Of a DNA stretch of 64,000 nucleotides, positions 26,215 through 38,204 are shown in pieces. The notes below the pieces were generated by a model. That model was not told the DNA's origin, made no database searches, and worked only from the letters and a program-made list of their open reading frames with translations. The stretch spans positions 553,501 to 617,500 of the forward strand of contig JACVVK020000228.1 of the NCBI GenBank assembly GCA_018292915.2. Reading direction: 5' to 3'. The DNA is from Batillaria attramentaria (lineage: Eukaryota; Mollusca; Gastropoda; Batillariidae). A program made the translations under genes and the position numbers. The stretch's first letter is position 1, and each line of letters starts with the position of its first letter.

Positions 26215-26320
26215 GGTTTTTGTTTGTTTGTTTGTTTGTTGCTGTTGTTGTTGTTGTCGTCGTCGTCGTTGTTTGTTTGTTTGTTTGTTTGTTTGTTTGT
26301 TTGTTTGTTTGTTTGTTTCG
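26215..26320. repeat. (TTTG)n / (TTG)n microsatellite
   Basis: Simple repeat downstream of the lectin gene. Confidence 0.95.
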
Positions 26321-26429
26321 GTTTTTTTTCACGTGGTAAGGTACGATGAAGAGATCGGCTGCATTGCAAACGTCATCAAATCTGTTAGGAAGAAAGAAAG
26401 CATAAAAAAGGAGAGAGGGTGGGTGGGGG

Positions 26430-26545
26430 TGGGGTGGGTGTTCGGGAGCTTAACGTCCTTTTCAACCACACACGGGTGATATAAAAGAACAACAATGAAA
26501 AAACCAGCACAAATCTTTGGCCCCACTCGGGATTCGAACTCACGA
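26430..26545 (-). mobile_element. tRNA-derived SINE family A, 5'-truncated
   Basis: CTTAACGTCCTTTTCAACC, CCAGCACAAATCTTTGGCC and GGGATTCGAACTCACGA; the tRNA-like head is cut off within the B box. (GA)n follows at 26568-26607. Confidence 0.7.
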
Positions 26546-26562
26546 ACTCACGACCAAAAACG

Positions 26563-26608
<46 letters not shown>

Positions 26609-26665
26609 ATAATTTTATTATTATTATAGCACATGCACATAACAAATTGACATAAAGTATGGTAC

Positions 26666-26876
26666 CTTTTTTCGCAGAGGTAAAGCGTAAGATGATAGCA
26701 AGGACCATCAGTCCACTGGTAGTTAAAGTTAGGGCCGCCTGCCCAGATACAGTCAAAGTCCTTTTGGAAGTTCCGTGGATTTGATTCATGCCAGTTATAA
26801 AATGAGAGAGAAGTGTTGCTGCCAACCCACTTAAACTGTCCCTCAGTCTCCCTGTCGGAACCGCCAAGCCAGCCAT
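26666..26876 (-). CDS. Lectin gene exon 4, C-type lectin-like domain core
   Basis: Acceptor TTGTCAG (complement of 26877-26883). Encodes GWLGGSD, EGQFKWVG, FYNWHESNP, DFDCIW, QWTDGPC and YLCEK, the full second half of the fold with its three Cys. Could extend to a stop at 26548 if the GTACCA donor is not used. Confidence 0.8.
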
Positions 26877-27855
26877 CTGACAACACAGTCACCAAGATTT
26901 GTTCAGAACACCGGCCCCCGTAGTGTAGTGGTTAGCACTCCGGACCATGGACCGGGAGACCCGGGCTCGAGTCCCAGCCGAGGCAAGCGGGATTTTTTCC
27001 TACCTAGGTCGGCTCCTACCCAGAGCGGGTGTGCTATGGGCCCAATGGGGAGGCTGTTGCCACACAGCCGAGATTCACCCACTTCACGGGTGCGACTTTG
27101 GGGGTGCTTCCCTTGGTAGGACACGACTTATGATGTGGATGATTACACGGCCGGCACCGCAGGTGCCGTAGTTCCCGGGCCTGGTTAATGCCGGGATATT
27201 TATGAAGCGTGGAATGCGGCCCTGTACGGCAATCCCAAACCACACGGACCTCCATAGCATCATCTTACCATCATTCTCATCTCCATCATCATGCATAATA
27301 AAAATTGCCCCAACTTCCGAGCTCTCCGTGGATTCCACCCATTACCAGGGAGGAACACCACTGGAGACGGCAAAGAGTTGTGACAGAAAAAAAAAATGTG
27401 TTCAGAACGTGCAATTCAGTAAAACCGGTATGCAAGTATTATTAGAATGCATTTAGCTTTGTTCATCCTGTACTGTCAGGCTCATTTTGGTTGTTACTTT
27501 CTCGCCCGTTTCCTTGAAGTCTAATTGCATGCGTCTTTCGTATGAAAATGGATAAATCTGACGATGTAGATGTGATTGTTGTTGCTGTTGTACGTGTAAC
27601 ATGCTTATTCCCAAAGAGTCGATTTGTTTCGCCTTCCTTGACTCCTATCTGGCTAACTCACTAGGCCCTTGTGTGAATAGATGTTTTATGTTGTTTCTAT
27701 TATTTATAACACGAGATGATTTTTTGCGTTCAAAGGTAAGTTTTCGAGGCACGTCATTTGCACTCTCCGCAGAGACAATGATGCTTCCAACTCTGACAGT
27801 CACGTAACGTCATTATTGACGCGTGCACTAGAACGCATTCTCGGCTGCAGTTAGT

Positions 27856-27944
<89 letters not shown>

Positions 27945-30418
27945 AGCCGAATGTCTTCGAACTTGGAGTCTTCAAATATCTTAAGATGTTTTAAGAGAGC
28001 CTCCGAGCAATTTGTGATTGCAACGCTGATTTGGGAGTCATTGCCCTTTTCAAAAAGAGTTGATAGTCTAGCGTTTTTAGGCGTAAAATTTGTTTAAATC
28101 ACTTCATATTGGCTGTTGATAGCATGAATAAGTACTCAGAACAGAGAACAAATTTGGGGAGTGGTAACTGTAAGTCGTTATGATATGTTAGGATGTACTG
28201 ACTGCAGTAAAGAACACGGAGCTCAAACTTTCCACTGATTTTCAACTAACAAAAGAGAAAAGGAGAGAAACTTACTGGCACCAAGTGATGTCAGGAAATC
28301 ACTTTCGGCTAAGCTGTCCACTTCCGCCAGCGTAGTCCCCAGTGCTTCACACGCTGTCTGCAAAATAAAGACAGGACCATGCAAGACGGAAAAAAATAAA
28401 AATAAAACAGCAAGGATGCAAGTCCAAGATGTTGCACAAGTTCTCTTGGAAGACACCACAGTGCACCGACGTTTTGGAATTATTCACGAAAGTCTGACGC
28501 CGTATAAATTAGTAAAGTCAGAAGACGCCCGACGACATCAGAACCTGAAAACATCTTAGACAGCACTGGAAACCGAGTAATTTACGAGGGAGCGTATAGG
28601 AGGGAGTTGGGTGGTAGAGGTTGGTTCGATGCCGCTTGGTTAAACACCTTTCTGGACATAACCACTATTAGATATTTTCAAAAGGTAGATTAGGTTTCAT
28701 TCGCTCTTTTGCCAAAGGCTGAATTGATTCGACAGTTTGATTTTCCTGTCATCTAGCCACAGATAATAATAATAATAAGAAGAAGGAGACATAGCTTTTA
28801 TAGAGCGCTGCTCTCCAAGTGCCAAGAACTCACTGCTCTTAAAGCACGCCCCCCCCCCCCCCCCCCCCCCCCCCACACACACACACAAAGTATTTACACC
28901 CACTCTAACATCCCAATTTGGCAGGTGCAGTGACATAAGACGACTAAAGGTACCCATACAGAGATTCAGCAGGAGTTAAGCATCAAAACCTAGACGGTAA
29001 AGAAAAGTCTTCAGATGGGCTTTAAACATGGGCAGTGAAGGCTGAAGGCGGAGTTCGATCGGCAAGGAGTTCCGGACAGTGGGGACCAAGACACTGAATG
29101 AGCGCTCTCCTGCAGTTTTCGTGTTACGCTTCGGAATTTGGAGAAGTTTTTCGCTAGCGGGTGAGCGACGGTTGATGCGGACAGAGCAGAGCCGACAGAT
29201 AGTGGACGAAGGGAACACTCAAAGAAATGGAAAGCAAGAGAAATTTATTGGATAGGGGTCAGCCATGCCTCGTATAACGCCTGGCCTACTAATGCGGTTT
29301 ACCACTGGACACATTCAAGTGGTTTATTGTTGGAAGTTTGTTCCCTAGCCGGACTGACCTTGGCATCGTCCCAGGTTTTCCTATCTGTCGACTGCCAGTA
29401 ACAAGAACCAGAAAACTTGAGCCATCCACAAGGGCAGCGCTCTGTGTCACAACATATCATTATCATCATAATTAACAAAATTCCAACCAAGCCAGGATTA
29501 AGAAAGAAACAAAACAAACACACAAAAAACAAAACAAAAAATAACACAAAAAACAGTAAAACCACGGTAACAATCTCTAGTATGTAACTCAGATAGTCAC
29601 ACGAACCTTGAGTGGCGAGGTAACAACAAAATTTGTTCTTGCATGTCTTAATGACAATTAAAAGAATCAGACACTGACAAGGCTATCCTGTAAAGCTGTG
29701 ATCAGAGATGCGAACGAGGACAAACAGTACACAATGAGATTATAAAAACACCATTTCGCTGTTATTTTAGCTATACCGATGGAACACATTCGTCTCTCAC
29801 CTATTGCAATTTTCAAGCTTTGTCATAAATATTGTTAATCATATAACCGGACCACCAACTTACTGATTTTACCATGTGCAAAAAAATTGACTTAACTGTT
29901 ACATTAAACATAAATATCGACTTCTCATGCACACAGCAAAATTAATGCATATGTTTCAGAATCAACCCAAACTTAAGTTCTTATCTAAAATACAATCAGA
30001 ATTTCAGGATTTTTTTTTTACCTTCGAACCTGTCCTTAACTATACTAAACTAAACTAAACTGAACTTAAACACAATCAGTATTTCAGGATTTTTTTTTTT
30101 CACCTTCGAACCTGCCCTAAACTAAACCAAACTAAACTAAACTGAACTAAACTACAATCAGAATTTAAGGAAATGTTTCTTTTTACCTTTAAACCTGCCC
30201 TAAACTAAACCAAACTAACTAAACTACAATCAGAATTTAAGGATTTTTTTTACCTTCAAACCTGCTCTAAACTAAACTAAACTAAACTAAATGGAAATAA
30301 ACTAAACTAAAACACAATCAGAATTTAAGGATTTTTTTACCTTCGAACCTGCCCTAAACTAAACTAAACTAAACTAAACCAGTTGTCTGTGTGGCTAGCG
30401 GAGAGAACGGTGACGGAC

Positions 30419-30501
<83 letters not shown>

Positions 30502-30809
30502 TCCTCTGTCTCCACCGTGTACGCTACTGCACCGGAAGCCGCCGAACGTGCACTTTGTGACGTCATGACGTGAGAATGAAGACGACACGTGCCGGTGGGG
30601 GAGCTCTTGGTGAACGTGAACGTCTGGCAGTTGAGATCGCTGGAACACCGGCGGGCACAGTCCGCCTTGGAGCGGGAAGCCATGGAGTTGATCAGACACT
30701 GGTCGAAGGTAACATCGTCATCCGACTTTGAGAAGAGAGTCTGGCGGACGTCTCCCCCCAGGCAGGGTAGGGGCAGGAGGAGAAGGAGGAGGAGACAACC
30801 CACAGACAT
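26666..30809 (-). CDS. Secreted PAN/apple plus C-type lectin-like protein
   Basis: Exons, in order of translation: 30809-30500, 29441-29359, 28357-28276, 26876-26666. Phases fit (1, 0, 1) and give about 228 residues. Residues 1-19 form a Leu-rich signal peptide (MSVGCLLLLLLLPLPCLGG). Residues 20-103 form a PAN/apple-like domain (FDQC, KADCARRC, CQTFTF, GTCRLHS). The rest is a C-type lectin-like domain: CPCGWLKFSGSCYW, ACEALGTTLAEV, WLGGSD-EGQFKW, NWHESNP, WTDGPC and LCEK. No membrane helix is seen, so the product is probably secreted. The usual EPN/QPD sugar motif is absent (ESNP instead) and WND is WTD, so calcium-dependent sugar binding is doubtful. The 3' end is unsettled: the frame stays open past 26666 to a stop at 26548, or a GT donor at 26665 leads to an exon not found. 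Confidence 0.75.
26905..27395 (+). mobile_element. tRNA-derived SINE, about 480 bp (family B), full length
   Basis: Starts with a tRNA-Val-like head (CCCCGTAGTGTAGTGGTTAG, then GGGCTCGAGTCCC) and matches 548-1036 in reverse to its A-rich end near 27390. Inserted in an intron of the lectin gene, antisense to it. Confidence 0.85.
27855..27940. repeat. (GT)n microsatellite
   Basis: Simple repeat in the lectin gene intron between exons 4 and 3. The rest of that intron (27396-28275) shows nothing else recognisable. Confidence 0.95.
28276..28357 (-). CDS. Lectin gene exon 3, C-type lectin-like domain middle
   Basis: Acceptor ATTTTGCAG, donor GTAAGT (complement). 27 codons: TACEALGTTLAEVDSLAESD and on, the helix-2 region with the conserved Cys and the AxL-alpha-beta pattern of the family. 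Confidence 0.85.
28770..29218 (-). pseudogene. LINE (Jockey/CR1-like) ORF2 C-terminus and 3' UTR
   Basis: The - strand frame 29218-28976 reads ASEKLLQIPKRNTKTAGERS, then VRNSLPIELR, FKAHLKTFLY and a stop: the standard end of many LINE reverse transcriptases. The 3' UTR with a C-run and (CA)n follows to about 28770. 5'-truncated, no catalytic domain. Confidence 0.75.
29359..29441 (-). CDS. Lectin gene exon 2, C-type lectin-like domain start
   Basis: Acceptor GTGACACAG, donor GTCAGT (complement). 28 residues: ERCPCGWLKFSGSCYWQS then TWDDAK, the typical opening with the first three Cys. Confidence 0.85.
29980..30380. repeat. About 85-bp tandem repeat with (CTAAA)n segments
   Basis: Five copies of ACAATCAGAATTTAAGGATT, a T-run, ACCTTCGAACCTGCCCTAAA and CTAAACTAAACTAAA. 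Intron 1 of the lectin gene. Confidence 0.9.
30420..30499. repeat. (AC)n at the donor of lectin exon 1
   Basis: On the - strand the intron begins GTGTGTGT, so the 5' splice site sits inside an 80-bp (GT)n tract. Confidence 0.95.
30500..30809 (-). CDS. Lectin gene exon 1, signal peptide and PAN/apple domain
   Basis: ATG complement at 30807-30809. Leu-rich leader, then DVRQTLFSKSDDD, DQCLIN, ADCARRCSSDLNCQTFTF, CRLHSH and AVAYTVETEE, ending phase 1 at GAGGAAG with the donor in (GT)n. The PAN call rests on Cys spacing and the CQTFTF-type strand. Confidence 0.8.
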
Positions 30810-30918
30810 GGTAGCGACTGAAATGTATGTTTGTTTGTTTCTTTCTTCAAGCGCAGCAGTTCTCCACTTTCAACTCTTGTCACAAGATTCTTTTTCTCCA
30901 GTCGCTCAGCGTGTACGA

Positions 30919-30926
30919 GTATATAG
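30919..30926 (-). promoter_or_regulatory. Possible TATA box of the lectin gene
   Basis: ACTATATACT on the - strand about 110 bp upstream of the start codon, a reasonable distance for a short unspliced 5' UTR. No other core element checked. Confidence 0.3.
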
Positions 30927-31019
30927 TCTACACACGATGCTTAAAGATGTACAATCTCAGTAAAAATCCACAAACAGTGTGTGTTTTGGAAAAAAAATAT
31001 TCGATGGTGTAAAATGCAC

Positions 31020-32298
31020 AGTCAACTCTGTCACATTTACATAGTTTCCAGCGTCCCTGATACCCCTGTGGGCAGCCTGAGTTCACAGCCCAGTTTGCGT
31101 TTTGGCTGTGAGCTAGAAAGATCGCAGTTGCTAGTCTTCTCGTGCAGCACTGACAACACCCGCTAGACGCTGTACCGATGTGTCTCAACAGCACAATGAA
31201 GTCACTGCAAACTCACGCTCTGGTTTTATAAGGGTCTCCGAAATGCTGAAAACTCTGGAACTGTGACAGAGTTGCCTGCATTATGCACAGTCGCAGCAGT
31301 CGCAGTTTAAAAAAAAAAAGTCGCGGTACTTTGTTGAGATGCTTGACAACTGACGGACAACCGACTATTTCAAACATCCAGCCCTCAGCACTCACTGCAA
31401 AACTCCATCAAAATGCAAAACTTGAAAACTATGAGAAGTTGAGGCTGGGTAGAAAAATCGATTGTTAGCTACACACGGTGCGCGTTTGCAGCGCGCACTG
31501 AGGGCAAGATAAATATTGATTATGATTATTCGGAAGTCGTCAGCAGGCGAGAGGGGTGGAGCCTAGTGTGACGCCATAGGAACTAGCTTCGTTCGTACTC
31601 GGGTCCCTTGTAGTTGTTCAAAGCGCGCGCGCGCGAGCGTGTGTGTGTGTGTGTGTGTGGGGGGGGGGGGTCATCACATCATTTGTAATAAGTCCAAGTA
31701 CATTTCTTTCATTTCAATTTATAGAACTAGTCTTCTAGTAAAAAGCTACACATCACTTTCACACAAATTTGTCCACCCGGCTCACGTTTTGGGGAAGACA
31801 ATATATACGCACTAGTGCGTGGCCGTTTTGAGAGCTGACTTGGTGTGCGAACGAAGATCTTTTACACACTCTCTAAAACGCGGGAATATCGCGAAATAAA
31901 ACAAAGCAGGGCAGGTTCAGTGGAGTAGGGAGATTTTGGCAAGATGTCTATGTTCTCTTTCGAAAGATAATCAGTACAAAGTCGAGAATTATAAACAGGT
32001 GTGCGGAAGTGTTATTGGTTTCCTCGTCTTGTTTTATATCGCCTCAGATAGCACAAACATCTAAATTTCTAGTGATGCTCTTCTTTCTAGGATGAATACT
32101 GGAACAAACGAAATACTGTCTTCAGTCACGGGGTAGTTGAGGAAATTGCTATGGGGACAAGAGTCGAGCCATGACTGAGCTAGCATATACTGCTGCTAAA
32201 CGGAATCCCACATTTAGAACTATTCTAAAGAATCATTGGGTTCTGTGTGGAACTAATGACGTGGATGAGTCAACTAAGCTGCAACTGGTTGAGGACGA

Positions 32299-32300
<2 letters not shown>
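31020..32300. other. Upstream of the lectin gene, nothing recognised
   Basis: Unique sequence with (GC)n(GT)n and a G-run at 31626-31670. No exon with convincing splice sites seen. Confidence 0.45.

Positions 32301-32301
<1 letters not shown>

Positions 32302-32397
<96 letters not shown>
32302..32397. repeat. (TG)n microsatellite
   Basis: Simple repeat. Confidence 0.95.
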
Positions 32398-32774
32398 ACG
32401 CCCTATAGGTTTTAGCGATGACGGAAAAGACCTGAAGAAATATACCTGTAGCACACACAAATCTAAAAACAATCTTCATAAGAACGAAAACACTCTCCCT
32501 CGTAAAGCAAATCTGTAAACATGCCGAACAGTTATTTTCAACTGAAAGGAGTTTAAAACATTTTTCAAACCGTTAGCTTATAGGCTATCAAGCGTGTTCG
32601 ACACAAGCGTATTCCTGTGGTATAGCACAGTATGAAGAACGTGTTTGCAAACTTTTGTGAATATACACAAACTGATTAAAAAAAATTCAAATCCAACTAT
32701 TTGCCTTACCAGCAGGAGCAGGGAGCAAGCCGTGGCGCTCTGCCAGTGTGCAGGACGGGATGTGAGTTGTAGTT

Positions 32775-33254
32775 AGCTCAACAGGCGTAAGGATACAAAC
32801 TGATTGTCCGTGACGTCATGTTTGGTGATTATTTGAGGCACCCTGCTTGGCAAGTGTGCTAGTCTGCAGTGATTTTTGTCGTCATGAAAAGGCGTGATTT
32901 TCGTGATTTTTGTGTTATGTAGGTCAAGATGCATGCCAGGCAGTCACAGAAAGAGGCAAGCTGCCAATGAAGCTGGGACTTTTTTTTTTGCACAGAGGTG
33001 GGACACAAATGCGGTGAGCGGATTTGTGTGAACTGCCTCTCTGGCCTAAAAAGAAAGCAGACGCGCGAGCATCACTCCAGTGAGGCCTGAGAGGAAAGGA
33101 GACATTCGAATATTTTAAAACTCCTGTCAGGTGCGTGCCTTTGAATGATCCGTTCATGGTAGTAAGTGTTTCTAGATCGAAGCATTTTTAGGGGTGGCTA
33201 TGATGCCTGAGGCTAATAGGGAATATATAGGCATTTTGAGGCCCTGTGTATTTG
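32775..33254 (-). repeat. Dispersed 470-bp repeat (family D), copy 3
   Basis: Reverse complement of the family at 6722-7190 and 12140-12628 (GTGAGGCCTGAGAGGAAAGG, TGATGCCTGAGGCTAATAGG). Confidence 0.8.
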
Positions 33255-33931
33255 TGTCCTTCCCGAATGTGCAACGATAGAACAACACCAATATCGAGTT
33301 ACCAGGCCAGAAGGACAGGCGAGATTGTGATATGGTCGTTGCTGTTTCCAGTTGAATGGCTGGTGTGGGATATTCTGTTGTTAAACTGATGGCACGCTTT
33401 TAGTTGTTCAAGCCACTCCTGAGTCTTGCCCATTTTATGTCTGTGACTGTCATTGTTGCCAAAGTGATTCTGCATATCAAATCAGATTGTACAGGCTAAT
33501 CGAATTTACCATGATTACAGTGACGCGCTTCAGCTTGTTTTGCAATAACAGCTAGGTTATTCGATGAGTAGATAGCTCCTTATCGATTGATATCTTCTCT
33601 TAGAAAAAAGGTCAGATTAACCGTGGTGTAAAACTTGCCAGGTAACGTTTTCACAGTAAGCTTGACGTTGCCATCACGCTGCTGTTCTAACGATAGCCAC
33701 AATTTTATCATAGACAGATAAACGGTACATGTAGCATGCTGTAGAACCTGCAGAGCCCTGGGATGAAGGCAACACCCTTGCCGAAGTAATAATAGTACCA
33801 CTAATAATAACTGTTATGTGGGCGCTTTCTCACAATTTCTTGAAATGGCTAAAAGCAACACGCACGCTCACATGAATCACACGCATTCTCTCTCACACAC
33901 ACACATTACAATCACTTGGTGAGAAGGATCA

Positions 33932-34110
33932 AGGTGGGTGGGTGGGTGTTTCGGGGGTTTAACGTCCTTTTCCACCACACACGGGTGATATCGAAGACGG
34001 GGCAACGAAGAAAGAGCCAGCACAAATATTTGACTTCAGCCGGGATACGAACTCACGACCCGAGCATTAGAAGTCCAATGCTCTACCATTCGGCCACCCC
34101 GGCTCCCCGT
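33932..34110 (-). mobile_element. tRNA-derived SINE family A
   Basis: GGGTTTAACGTCCTTTTCC to CCACCCCGGCTCCCC, with the tRNA-like head on the right. Inserted in a short family-C remnant (about 33795-33930 and 34110-34140: GGGCGCTTTCTCACAATTTC before it, GTGCGAAGGATCAGCTCAGC after it). Confidence 0.8.
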
Positions 34111-34540
34111 GCGAAGGATCAGCTCAGCTGTTCGAAAGAACAAGTCACTGCACACCGGTAGGAGCCACTGGCTGATCAACTGACAGTATTTTAAAGCCTC
34201 TGTGCTTGTATCGCCGCCGAGATGGAAAACTGCCGCTTTCGACGCTCCAATGCTCTTTGCCAGATAGAAGCGTGTTTCATTTGGCCATCGCGACCGTTCC
34301 CGTGACTTTGTGATTTTCCAATATTATAGAACAACGATCTTCTTCTTTTCTGTCCACCCCTGAACAAACTGGGACTAGACAAAGCTTCTAAAAATAGCCC
34401 ACCAATCAGTGTAGTCTGCTGAGGTAGTCATCAGCCCGCAGCCAAATTACGTCGTCTGCTCAGAACGCGGTACACGTCTAGAACTAACACGCCGGTCAGT
34501 CGCCACAATGGTTTCAAATGCTATATTATACTAGTATATA

Positions 34541-34650
34541 GGCTGGTTTTCGGGGGTTGGGCAGTAGGTGTAGTTTTGGGGAGGTGACAGAGAAGAAAGC
34601 TGTAGCCCAAGGCTGAAAGCTACACCTACGGCCCTACCCGAAAACCACCC
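34541..34650. mobile_element. 110-bp MITE with long terminal inverted repeats
   Basis: GGCTGGTTTTCGGG and GTAGGTGTAG on the left match, inverted, CTACACCTAC and CCCGAAAACCACCC on the right; flanked by TATA on both sides. Confidence 0.75.
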
Positions 34651-34659
34651 TATAATAGT

Positions 34660-35880
34660 TTTGTTTTCATTTCGATCTCTGAAAACTGAAGTTTAAAACC
34701 AATATTTCGGAAACAGTTAAAAGCTTCTCCCTACAAGCTTTGTTTACAGAAGTAAATCTATGAGGCGCCATTTGCACAAAGCAAACCTGAGGCCGAAGCT
34801 CGTTGTTGAACAGTACATGTATCGCCGCATTGTTTGTGCGTTTGGCACGTACGAAACCGCTCTAAAGTTGTCACCTCAGTTTATTACACCTACCTTTATG
34901 ATTAACCTTAGGTCTTAAAGCCAAGCGTTTGCGTAAAGCTGAGTTGTAAAAACAAGCTTCAAAACGGTTTGGTGCAAACGTCGCTCCAAGTGAAATCGGG
35001 GAATGGCCGCTTCCCGCTTGAAATTTTCCCTTGGCTTCTTTGGTATAGATATGTACGTGAAATGTTTGTTTCGTTGTCTGGGCAGTTTGTCGTGTTCATC
35101 TGCGAAACTTTTGCGCCATTTATATGCGTTCTCTTATCATTTGCTTGCTCCAGAGTTCTACCAGTATCGCTGTGCTGACACAGCCATCTGCCGCTGCAGA
35201 AATGACCACAGTACGTAGCAGACGACTTCCCGTTTGGCGAATCTTTTGTTGGATTTGCCAGGTCTGTGTCCACAAATCGGCAAAAAACGGTCTGCGGTAG
35301 ACGAATGTTGATATTTAGTGATAATCATAAAATGATTTCAAATCAGTTACGTGCCGTTTGCACGTAATCTTCGGTTGAGTTATATCCAAAACGAGTTCAC
35401 GGCTTAGCAGCAAGGAAACAGTGCACGAAAGTCAAGCGCTGATCGGACCGCACCTGACTGGCTGGTTTACCGCAATGTCAAGGGCAGTGGAAGTTTTTAA
35501 GCCTGGTAGGCTTTAGATAGGGACTCGGGAATTGTTTACGTAGGTATCACCTTTTGTTTACCAAAATATCAACGACCTTTCCCTTGGAGGTACATCAAGG
35601 GCTACCCCACGGCTCTCCGCCAATCGCTGTAGGAGAACGAAAATGAAATGAAAACAATATGTAGGATATTGTCACCCATGTGACTAATTCAGTCTGATGC
35701 CCAGAGTCATTCGACGAAAGGTTTCCCGCACGTTTAATTGTCTGTCATACGCACTGATCCTTTAAGTGATCGTAACAAAGTGACTAATTCACATCCAGGT
35801 AGCTAATAATAATAAATAATAATGAATACTTTTTATGTTTCGCCTATCTGTTTTCTACGAAACAGTCTTTGCGCTCGCAC
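34660..35880. other. Unique sequence, nothing recognised
   Basis: Short open frames exist on both strands around 34960-35270, but none resembles a known domain or has convincing splice sites. Confidence 0.4.

Positions 35881-35881
<1 letters not shown>

Positions 35882-35958
<77 letters not shown>
35882..35958. repeat. (AC)n microsatellite
   Basis: Simple repeat. Confidence 0.95.
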
Positions 35959-35959
<1 letters not shown>

Positions 35960-35984
35960 CCTGAGTGCCGATGTAAAAGTTGTC

Positions 35985-36235
35985 GGACTACAGCTCGAAA
36001 GCTGGCATAAAGAGGTAGGTATTTAAATGGGCTTTAAATTGATTCAGCGTGCGATGATCCCTAATGGTGACAGGTAAAGCGTTCCAGACGGAGGGGGCGG
36101 CGTAAGAAAATGAACTTTAGCCAGCTGACTTCAGAGTTGTTTTTGGAACCTTTAACAGTTTTTCTGATGATGAACGGAGAGTACGGGAGGGCTGGTAGGT
36201 TGTAAGCATTGCAGGTACAGAGGGAGAGAGCTAAC
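35985..36235 (-). pseudogene. LINE (Jockey/CR1-like) ORF2 C-terminal remnant
   Basis: The - strand reads EKLLKVPKTTLKSAG, then a broken segment, then PSVWNALPVTIRDH and FKAHLNTYLF, the same protein end as at 28976-29218 but diverged and carrying a stop. Confidence 0.65.
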
Positions 36236-36540
36236 GTTCACACTAATGGTACTAGTTGATGTTAAACACATCCAAACACAAGTTTGAGTTATAAATAGTA
36301 CATTGCACATAGGCGGACATGGTGCTTTTATTTTCGTAACACTAGCACACCTGTGAGAAATGCCTTTATGACAGGGTCCGTGTACTGTATTGGAGGAAAC
36401 GAGTCACAAGTATACCCCGCCTGTGCTTCTGTTTAATAAATAACTATATTCAGACTGACATTCTTTTCTGTCAACAGCCATACGCCTGTACAACAAATCT
36501 GTATGATCAGTAGGGAATGTTTTTGCTGTATCACTCCCGC

Positions 36541-37083
36541 GTGTGTGTGTGCGTGTGTGCGTGCGTGCGTGCGTGCGTGCGTGCGTATGTGGTCGCGCCC
36601 TGACCGTGTGGCATTGCAATTTTCCCCCTATTTTTGTATGGAAAAGGACGTTAAACTCCCAAACACCCACCCCACCCCCAAACACCCACCCCCTATTTTT
36701 GCATACCTTTTCAGCGCTTAGTACTGTTATCAACCAACAGATTACTGTATTGTAAGTACTGTATAAGTAATTATTATTATTATTGTTCACAATGTGGCAC
36801 TAGCATATGTGTCAACATGTCTTTATTATTTAAGATGATCCTGGTTGATTGGATGGTTAGCTGGCTGGTTGGTTGAGTTTGTTGGACTGGTTAAATTGCC
36901 AATTCAGCTATCGTACAGTGCAAATTCGAGTTCCCCCTGTCGTAAGTTTTCTCTGCTCAGAGGAAACCTTTCTGGTCTGACCTCTCCACCAATCCTTAAC
37001 TAGAGCAATGGTATATATTCGGATATATTTAACGGTGTAGTCAGACCCAACCCGGAAAGTGAATACCAATAGACTATAAGTTT

Positions 37084-37166
<83 letters not shown>

Positions 37167-37272
37167 TGACACCGGTCAGTCATCCGTTTACCCCGACTTG
37201 GTAACGACGCAATATCGGAAGGAGAAATTACACATCAGAGCAAACAGGGCTGCCAGTGTTGTTCGAACTCTT
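36541..37272 (+). repeat. Segmental duplicate of the region upstream of copy 3
   Basis: Collinear with 42094-42730: CATTGCAATTTTCCCCCTAT, GTTCACAATGTGGCACTAGC, TTAGCTGGCTGGTTGGTTGA, TTCGAGTTCCCCCTGTCGTA, ACCCGGAAAGTGAATACCAA and GACTTGGTAACGACGCAATA. The match stops before exon 1 of copy 3. Includes (GT)n 37086-37164. Confidence 0.85.
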
Positions 37273-37374
37273 TTTTTTTCTTTTTTTTCTTTTCTTTTTA
37301 TGTTGTTTCCATAGTAATGGACACAACATCATACGATGGGGTAAAATTTCCACGTTCATAGGCAAGCATCTGTT

Positions 37375-37377
<3 letters not shown>

Positions 37378-37446
<69 letters not shown>
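37378..37446. repeat. (GT)n microsatellite
   Basis: Simple repeat. Confidence 0.95.
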
Positions 37447-37448
<2 letters not shown>

Positions 37449-37654
37449 TTTTAAGTGCCTACGAAATGCTATCGTAAATAAATGAACAAATGAACGAATA
37501 AACAACCCTTATCGACAAGCAAGCAAACAATTAACAACAACTGTATCATCAAAAACCATCAGAACTATCTACGCCAATGAAAAAAAATCCTTAACAACAA
37601 CGACAACGACAACACCAACATCAGCAACGTCGCGCATGCGGCTGAAATAATTAC

Positions 37655-37747
37655 CTTAGTCTGAATATGCACCAACCGCCACAACCTTTTGTCCTTTAAT
37701 GAGAAGCACTCAGCTGAACCGTGGTTACGGCTGAATGACCCCACAAT
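37655..37747 (-). other. Possible orphan exon
   Basis: On the - strand, acceptor TTTCTTTCAG and donor GTAATT bracket 31 open codons (phase 0 both ends): IVGSFSRNHGSAECFSLKDK, then RLWRLVHIQTK. I do not recognise the domain. Sits alone between the lectin gene and copy 3. Confidence 0.25.
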
Positions 37748-38204
37748 CTGAAAGAAAAAAAAACGTAAAGAACTCTCGAAACCGTGACCAAACTGAGGGC
37801 GAGTGATTGTTAACGCTTGAAGGGAATGAAACTGGCTCAAAGTGGAGACAAACAACTCATTGGAGCTGAAACTGGGGGTAGAATACCGCACATGAAAGAT
37901 TTAAACTGGGAGCGACTGAACGAAATTGAAATTATAAATGAGTTACCAGAGAACGATAAAAAATGAATGTCTTCAAATACCGTTTCAGACACGATGTCAA
38001 GTGTTGACAGCTCTGGACACAAATTGAATGTTGTTGTTATTGTTGTTTTTGCTTTGGTTTTTTGTATGTCTCTTTCTTGTTTTTGTTGTTTTTTTTGTTT
38101 TTGTTTTTGTTCTTGTTTTTTGTTTTGTTATTTTTGTTGTTGTTGTTGTTGTTGTCGTTGTTGTTTTGTTTTTTGTTTCTAGTACACTTCGTCTAAAAAT
38201 TGTC

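Noticed and set aside
29980..30380. Telomere-like repeat
   Set aside because: The (CTAAA)n parts are pentamers within an 85-bp tandem unit, not TTAGGG-type arrays.
34959..35273. 104-codon - strand frame
   Set aside because: No homology that I can name and frames of similar length on the other strand.
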